Shown: one piece after another, positions 57,641 to 64,000 of the stretch
Numbering within the stretch: the stretch's first letter is position 1
How the letters are laid out: every line of letters starts with the position of its first letter
Source of the DNA: Norana najaformis
Taxonomy: Eukaryota; Annelida; Clitellata; Crassiclitellata; Hormogastridae
Assembly (NCBI GenBank): GCA_964023275.1
Contig: OZ029918.1
Coordinates: forward strand, 34,816,471-34,880,470
Length of the DNA: 64,000 nucleotides
Direction: 5' to 3'
Notes under the pieces: generated by a model
Told to the model about the DNA's origin: nothing
Databases searched by the model: none
What the model saw: only the letters and a program-made list of their open reading frames with translations
Translations under genes and position numbers: made by a program

Positions 57641-57739
57641 TTGGCGCCACGTGTACGCACGAACTTCCGGCTCTGTTTTCATTCTTATTCGTAGTTATTT
57701 CTTACGAGCTTTTTATCCGACTTTCTAGGTTATGTATAC

Positions 57740-57871
57740 ACGGAGAGAGAGAGAGAGAGATAGCGACAGACAGACTGATATGGGAACTGACAAAGGGACA
57801 GAGACAGAGATACAGACAAATATGCAGATAGACAGAATGAGAGAGAGACGAAGGCAGAGAGAGAGAGAGAG

Positions 57872-57923
<52 letters not shown>

Positions 57924-58010
57924 TGATCGAACCCAGACAAAGAAAGAGACACGATGTCAGAGACAGAGAAGAAGACATAGAAAAAGACAGAGAGACAAAG
58001 AAAGAGAAGG
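57740..58010. repeat. GA/GACA array
   Basis: GAGAGA, GACAGA and AGACAAAGAAAGAGA, about 100 bases after the EF-hand stop codon, with a (GA)n core at 57872-57919. Confidence 0.95.
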
Positions 58011-58390
58011 TGTTAACATTCTCTTAGTCCTACATAAAGACCTATTATTTCTCTCAAAATCAGACAAATTGCGTCTGGAATCTGTGAGGCATCTGCTATC
58101 GATTGCTGTACAGACGACCAGACAATAATATTGGTTTAGAAAGAAGACAGTCTATGTTTAAGGACTGTTCTGGCCACATTAATATCTGCTCCTTCTAGAC
58201 ACGATTAGTGCCTGATCCTTTAAGACACGATTTCTTCTAAGAGTATATTTTCTCAATGGAAATCGGTTGAAAGGTGAGTATGAGCACAGGTGGGCTTATC
58301 TGCGTCTTGTAGATAAGATTTAACACCTGCTTTTCACCTGGCTGAGAACGAACACGCGTGAACAAGTTCAGTCTTATGCATCTAAGCGTG
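58011..58390. other. Gene-free stretch
   Basis: Unique sequence with no exon, RNA gene or repeat recognised. Confidence 0.4.
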
Positions 58391-58530
58391 ACGTTGGCAA
58401 CCGGGTGGAACGCTTGGCTGTAGACCTGGGTTCGATTTCCTGTTCCTCACCCTGAATGTAAGAATTCGATGTCATCATCAGAGCCTTAGAGAGATCATAA
58501 AAGGAGCTTTATAAGTTATCAGATAGATAA
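58391..58530 (+). mobile_element. tRNA-derived SINE
   Basis: Head with GGAACGCTTGGCTGTAGACC and TGGGTTCGATTTCC (B-box-like), end AAAAGGAGCTTTATAAGTTA and (GATA) words. It resembles a decayed tRNA rather than an active tRNA gene: no full cloverleaf. Confidence 0.6.
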
Positions 58531-58555
58531 TGCATACATTCATCCATTTATTCAT

Positions 58556-58880
58556 TCGTACATATGTACGTGGGTATGCATACACACATACATACATTCA
58601 TACATATGTATGTACGTACTTACGTACACACACGTACATACGTACGTATGTGGTTATGTATGTGTGTATGTATATATGTATGTATGTATGTATGTATGTG
58701 TATGTATGTATGCGTGTATGTGCGTATGTATGTATGTATGTGTGTATGTATGTATGTGTGTATGTATGTATGTGTGTATGTATGTATGTATGCATGTATG
58801 TATGTTTGTATGTATGTATGTATCAGGACACTTCATATAGCGCCTTTAATTATGGCCTGTCTCTCAAAAGCGCTGAATTC
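58556..58880. repeat. (GTAT)n array between two retroelement tails
   Basis: CATA words change to GTAT/GTGT at 58650-58825. A minus-strand end (GGCGCTATATGAAGTGTCCT read on the minus strand) sits at 58828-58855, so both edges of the array touch element tails. Confidence 0.85.
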
Positions 58881-59285
58881 ACACCTGATTGAAAGATTTA
58901 GACAAATACATTTTAAAGTAGACAACAATTGCTTTCTAAGCAGAGTTCAAATTTATTGCCAATAAACCACCCTAAGTAATGTCGCGATTGCCCTATATTA
59001 CCACACCATCGTCACCTCTCCACACGGTGTATTGCCTTACCTTACATTGCCTTATAAGACCTTCAATTTGGACAGCGTTTAAAATGTTTGTTTATCTTGT
59101 TCCGCTGTGTAGAAATAGTTGTTTTTTGCTTTGTCGGTAGTTGATTTGATTTAAAGTTTGACCAAAAAAGTCTCCAAATGAAATCGTCTGAGTTATGAGT
59201 TAATTAAACGAATATTTAACCTACTAAACTGAAGAAAAAAGAGGATGAGATTGACAACGAAAATAACAGCAATGATGTTATTGTT
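58881..59285. other. Gene-free stretch
   Basis: Unique AT-rich sequence without recognised features. Confidence 0.4.
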
Positions 59286-59480
59286 GTTGTTGTTGATGAT
59301 GATGATGATGACGATGATGATGATGATGGTGATGATGACGATGATGATGATGATGATGATGTTGATGATGACGATGATGATGATGATGATGATGACGATG
59401 ATGATTATGACGATGATGATGATGACGATGATGATGATGATGATGATGATGACGATGATGATGATGATGATGATGATGAC
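59286..59480. repeat. (GAT)n array with GAC
   Basis: Imperfect GATGATGAC trinucleotides, about 190 bases. Confidence 0.95.
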
Positions 59481-59599
59481 ACCGAATATATCAAAGATCA
59501 TCGTCTCTTGTTATTTTTCTCTCTCTTACTTCGTCATTCTATCTCCTAACCTTTTATTCTTTCATTCTATGTTGTTCTCTATCAGTCATTCAATGAGTC

Positions 59600-60070
59600 A
59601 ATCAATCAATCAATCAGTCGGTCGGTCGGTCACTGTCAGTCAGTCTGTCTGTCTGTCTATCTATCTATCAAGCGATCCATCCATCAATCCATCCATGTAT
59701 AGGCCGGTCCATCCATCCATCCATCAGTCCGTCAATCCATCCATCCATCCATCCACCAATCCACACACCCACCCACCCATCCATCCATCCATCTCGCCAT
59801 CCGTCCGTCCGTCCGTCAATCCATCCATCCATCCATTTCACCATCCGTCCATCCGTCAATCCATCCATCCATCCACCAATCCACCCACACACCCACCCAC
59901 CCACCCATCCATCCATGCATCCATCTCACCATCCGTCCGTCCGTCAATCCATCCATCCATCCATCCATCCATCCACTCATCCATCCATCCATCCACTAAT
60001 CCACCCACCACCCACCCATCCATCCATCCATCTATCCGTCCGTTCGTCCGTCCGTCCATCCATCCAACCT
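59600..60070. repeat. CAAT, CCAT and CCACCC array
   Basis: (CAAT), (GGTC), (TGTC), then CCATCCAT with CCGTCCGT and CCACCCACC blocks. A block of roughly 120 bases (CCATCCGTCCGTCCGTCAAT to CACACACCCACCC) is repeated about three times. Confidence 0.9.
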
Positions 60071-60315
60071 TCCTTACTCTTTCTCTGCATCGACGTTTAT
60101 CCTCAGCTATAAAAATTATCTGGCTAAAGGTATCTGATAAGATGCGCGCGTGTATGATGCGATACCTGGGCATAGAGTGAGGCACCTGTTCTATAAACCG
60201 CGCATGTGCAAAGCCGTCCGTCATTCAACCCCATTGGGAATTTCCCAGCGCAGAGGCATCAGATAATGACCCACCGTATATCTGCATCACGACCTATTCT
60301 ACACGTTTTAGTTAG
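60071..60315. other. Gene-free stretch
   Basis: No recognised feature. Confidence 0.4.
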
Positions 60316-60462
60316 CAGTAGTAGTGGTGGTGGTGGTGCTGGTGGTGGTGGTAATGGTGGTGGTGGTAGTAGCAGTAGTAGTAGTGGTAGTAGTAGTAGT
60401 GGTAGTAGTAGTAGTGGTAGTGGGAGTAGTAGTAGTGGTAGTGATGGTGGTGGTAGTGGTAG
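60316..60462. repeat. (GGT)/(AGT) trinucleotide array
   Basis: GGTGGTGGT then AGTAGTAGTGGT in a 12-15-base higher-order pattern. Confidence 0.95.
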
Positions 60463-61073
<611 letters not shown>

Positions 61074-61420
61074 AGAGAGATCAAATGAATCCACTTCGCC
61101 TTCCCCGAACTTCACAACCTGTATCAGCCTTTGGTGATTTACTGAAGACTTCTCAGGCGCTAATGACGCATCAGAGGAGTGCGTTCAATTAGAAATCATT
61201 TCTCTTGTGGGAGGGTAGATTGGCTTCGATGATTTTCCAAACCATCTGCCGTCCAACAGATTAAGAGTAACAGCTATCGTATGTATTATGACTGGCTGTA
61301 TGAGTAATACAATGCGTACTTGCTTCCACGCACAGAGAAAGTCACGACTCGCTAGAAATTGACAGATTAGTAATCCTGTTCTTCTTTTTGCTTTTGTTAT
61401 TGATATAATTCTTCTTTTTT
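61074..61420. other. Gene-free stretch
   Basis: Unique sequence, no exon recognised. Confidence 0.4.
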
Positions 61421-61424
61421 ATTT

Positions 61425-61781
61425 GAGCATCATCATCATCGTCGTCGTCGTCTTCATCATTTCTTCTTTTTATTCTTCTTCTCCTCGTCCATCTTTCTTC
61501 TTCTTTTTCTTCTTTTTCTTCTTCTTCTTCTGCTCCTCCTCCTCTTCTTCCTCCGTCTTTCTTCTTCTCCTTCTTCTCCTACTTCTCCTACACATTCTCC
61601 TCCCCCTCTTTCTTCTTCTCTTCCTCAGTCTCATCATGATGATCATCATCCTCCTTATTATCATCATCATCTCCTTCTTCTTCTTCTTTCTATTCTTCTT
61701 CTCCTACATTTTCTGCTCCTCCTCTTCCTTTTTCTTCTCCTTTTCTTCCTCCCTCTCATCATCATCATCATCATCACCATT

Positions 61782-61813
<32 letters not shown>

Positions 61814-61920
61814 TATCGTCATCGTCATCATCATCATCATCATCATCATTATCGTCATCGTCATCGTCGTCGTCATCATAATCATCTTCTTCTTCATTGT
61901 CTTCTTCTTCTCTTTCTCTA
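61425..61920. repeat. CTT/CAT-rich pyrimidine array
   Basis: TTCTTC, TCCTCC and CATCAT/CGTCAT trinucleotides. Ser/Phe or Met frames are artefacts. Confidence 0.95.
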
Positions 61921-63370
61921 CCGCGTCCTATTTTTCTTCGTTGTTGTTGCTATGTTAACATTATTACAAGAGCGAATACAGAATCTTAGAGGTCGGGGCT
62001 TAAGTAGAAGGTTAAGTAGCCGAAGAAATGAAAATAAATCTTGCGTCGATAATGGACGAAGGAACGAAATAACTGAAGGACGGGTGATTAGTCTTACTTC
62101 GGTAGAGAACGGGGAAAATGGAGAGGATGGCGAACGGAGAAATATCGTGTCAAAATAAGTCAAAATCGCTGAAGTCGACCGGCAACCGTCGAATTCTCAT
62201 CACTTCATCTGTCTTCTGAGACGATGTGGTGCAAAATCAGTTCCTTGGCGAAAACGTTCCGATTCCGTTCACTTTTGGCGCAATATGTTTTAGTGAAGCA
62301 AATTTTATAGACAACCTGCTGGGTAACGACCTGGAAAGTTATTTGCGCACACCGTGTGTCTGCCATCAAGCGGTATAATTTGGTACAGAGATAAGTTAGA
62401 AGTAAACGGCAAGTCCTGCGATGCACTGGCCCCGTGTCTAGGACATTGGGATTCGTCCATTGCCGGCTCAAGGGTCTAAGAAAAGGAGAGGAGCGCCTCC
62501 CCTACGTCTCACTTGTGAAATATGGGACACTTTTATCATCTGATAGCATAATATTTAATAGGAAACAACGTTTCAGTAAGTGGAAAAAGCAGAATCCCAA
62601 GCAGAAGCGATCGAAGCGGCAGCAAAGGTATCGACAACAGTACAATTCGAATTTACAAACACATCTCTGAATTCCACTCTCGTGAACCAATGACAATATT
62701 TTTCGGAACTATTTTTCCCTGGAACCGATTTGACCTTACGCCGGACAGAAATTACCCAATCGTCGTATACGTATAAACAATCGGCGAGCGCTGAGATATA
62801 TAGGCGTGCGAGGATTTCGTGCCAAATGCTCTGGCGATTGAGATGAAGCATCTCAGACGGATCAGTCGGCTTCAGAGGCAAGGCATCGTCGAGTACTCGG
62901 GCGCGATAAGAGGATGATAAGAAGTTATGCCACGCATTTCACGTATTCCAGATTCCACGGGTACTTTCCGACATCCTCCCGCCCCTAATCAGTGCAGCGA
63001 AGTGAAGGAGAACGACTTGAACCTCTGCTGGATGTCATAACGCATCGTTTCGTGACGGCACGCGTCATGCTTCGCTTGTCAAGCGTGGCGTGTCAAAAAT
63101 GCCTGTTGTTCTTCACTCGTTAACAGGCGTGACACAATTTCGTATTTGTGAAACTATCTAGTTTGAAAGTGTCTAGTTTCAAAGCACATTCACTATCGTC
63201 TTCGTCCAAACAATTTCGTCTTTTTAAAACGAAGGGCCTCAATAATGTCTGGCTAAATAGGGTACTGTGAATATATGAACAGTCCCTTGTCTTCCTCTTA
63301 TCGCTCTTTATCTATGCAGCCCAATCGTGGCTTATTTCAGAGATTTGAATCTCGGGCTATCACGGTCCGT
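61921..63370. other. Gene-free or unresolved stretch
   Basis: Frames of 78 codons (62434-62670, plus, Lys/Arg/Gln-rich C-terminus) and 102 codons (62573-62881, minus) overlap each other and lack family resemblance or splice support. I see no confident exon. Confidence 0.35.
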
Positions 63371-63374
63371 ACAC

Positions 63375-63880
63375 GGGGACCTTAAATGACGTGGCTCCCA
63401 TTCAAACGGGCAGCGGTGTTTGAAGGATCTCACACGATTAATTCATTTAGAAACCACCAGGGTCGAGGCCACACGGTCGCTATACAAAAACCGTGTACAT
63501 TTACATTAATGCTGCGCCAGTTCGTTGGAACTAACTCTCAACAGACCTCTATGGTTCACTAATCCTCCTTTTTCACCTGCAAACGTGAGCTATCCATCCT
63601 CCGCTTGCCCACTCTACTGGAGAGTGTCACTCCAGACTGAAAACCGAACTTTTCAAACTATCCTATCCAGTGTCCGATCCTACATCTTTCAACAACTACC
63701 ATTGCCATCACAATCACTTTCCATCTTAACATCACGAAGCCTTCCCCCGACCTGATCCACGGATTCTGACCTGGAACCGAAACTGGCTCAACAACCTGGC
63801 TCTTGCAGTCTTAACCTGACATAACATTGAGAACCTGGCGTGGTATTGAGAAATTTCGGAGATTACATTATATTATACTA
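63375..63880 (+). mobile_element. SINE-like and LINE-like 3' fragments
   Basis: 63380-63510 shares CCCATTCAAACGGGCAGCGG and AACCGTGTACATTTACATTA with 37130-37255. 63750-63880 ends GAGAAATTTCGGAGATTACA, like 42050-42075. No intact frame. Confidence 0.6.
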
Positions 63881-63889
63881 CATTTTTGT

Positions 63890-64000
63890 ATGTATACGTG
63901 TATGTATGTATGTATATATGTATGTATGTATATGTAAGTATATGTATGTATGTATATGTATGTATGCATATGTATGTATTTATGTATATGTATGTATGTA
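63890..64000. repeat. (TATG)n array at the right edge
   Basis: TATGTATG with TATA variants, continuing past the window. It begins just after the retroelement end at 63880. Confidence 0.9.

Noticed and set aside
58391-58460. tRNA gene
   Set aside because: B-box-like word only; acceptor stem and anticodon arm are not recognisable. Better explained as a SINE head.
59245-60180. 311-codon plus-strand frame
   Set aside because: It is made of GAT and CCAT arrays joined by short unique sequence, with no domain and no splice context.
62434-62881. Overlapping 78- and 102-codon frames on opposite strands
   Set aside because: No family pattern, no splice support, and they overlap antisense to each other.

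Overview
The window is eukaryotic nuclear DNA from an animal, most likely an aquatic invertebrate. Evidence: GT-AG introns that interrupt recognisable protein families, an UNC-93-type membrane protein, a PUB-domain protein, an EF-hand Ca2+-binding protein, degenerate non-LTR retrotransposons, tRNA-derived SINEs and TTAGGG-like telomeric motifs. I cannot name the phylum from sequence alone. Well over half of the window is non-coding, and simple-sequence DNA (GACA, ACAT, CCAT, GGCA, GA, TA, AAT and GAT motifs, long polypyrimidine tracts) is exceptionally abundant. Nearly all long open frames are translations of these repeats and are not genes.

Genes, left to right. (1) Minus strand, 8126-2020: an UNC93A-like major-facilitator-fold membrane protein in two visible exons joined exactly in phase 0 across a 4.6-kb repeat-filled intron. 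Its 3' end lies beyond the left edge. (2) Plus strand, 33741-39450: seven exons with matching splice phases that encode a PUB/PUG-type domain followed by a basic, Ser-rich tail. Its 5' and 3' ends are not found. A further coding-looking exon at 44851-45019 may belong to it or to another gene. (3) Plus strand, 52685-57640: a complete four-exon gene for a 200-residue EF-hand protein with five canonical Ca2+ loops and one vestigial loop. All three introns are phase 2, and each of the last three exons holds one EF-hand pair.

Mobile DNA. A 5'-degenerate LINE (minus, about 50960-48800) keeps a reverse-transcriptase domain with a YFDDF motif. It has been hit by a tRNA-SINE with a perfect 14-bp target-site duplication. 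Part of it has also been tandemly amplified together with a telomere-like segment into a 93-bp array. The ends of other LINEs occur at 14395, 45560, 56220 and 57000. At least two short dispersed 3' families, recognised by a GGCGCTATAGAA/GCGCTATATAAAT core and a short-period tail, recur through the window. Many microsatellites begin directly at these tails. Two large inverted repeats (2996-3431 and about 8455-9415) are candidate foldback/MITE elements or hairpin-RNA sources.

The genes share no evident pathway, and no operon-like or defence system was seen. The most unusual material is repeat architecture: near-palindromes, a retrotransposon/telomere hybrid satellite, inverted 33-bp arrays with a 66-bp higher-order unit, and retroelement-seeded microsatellites.
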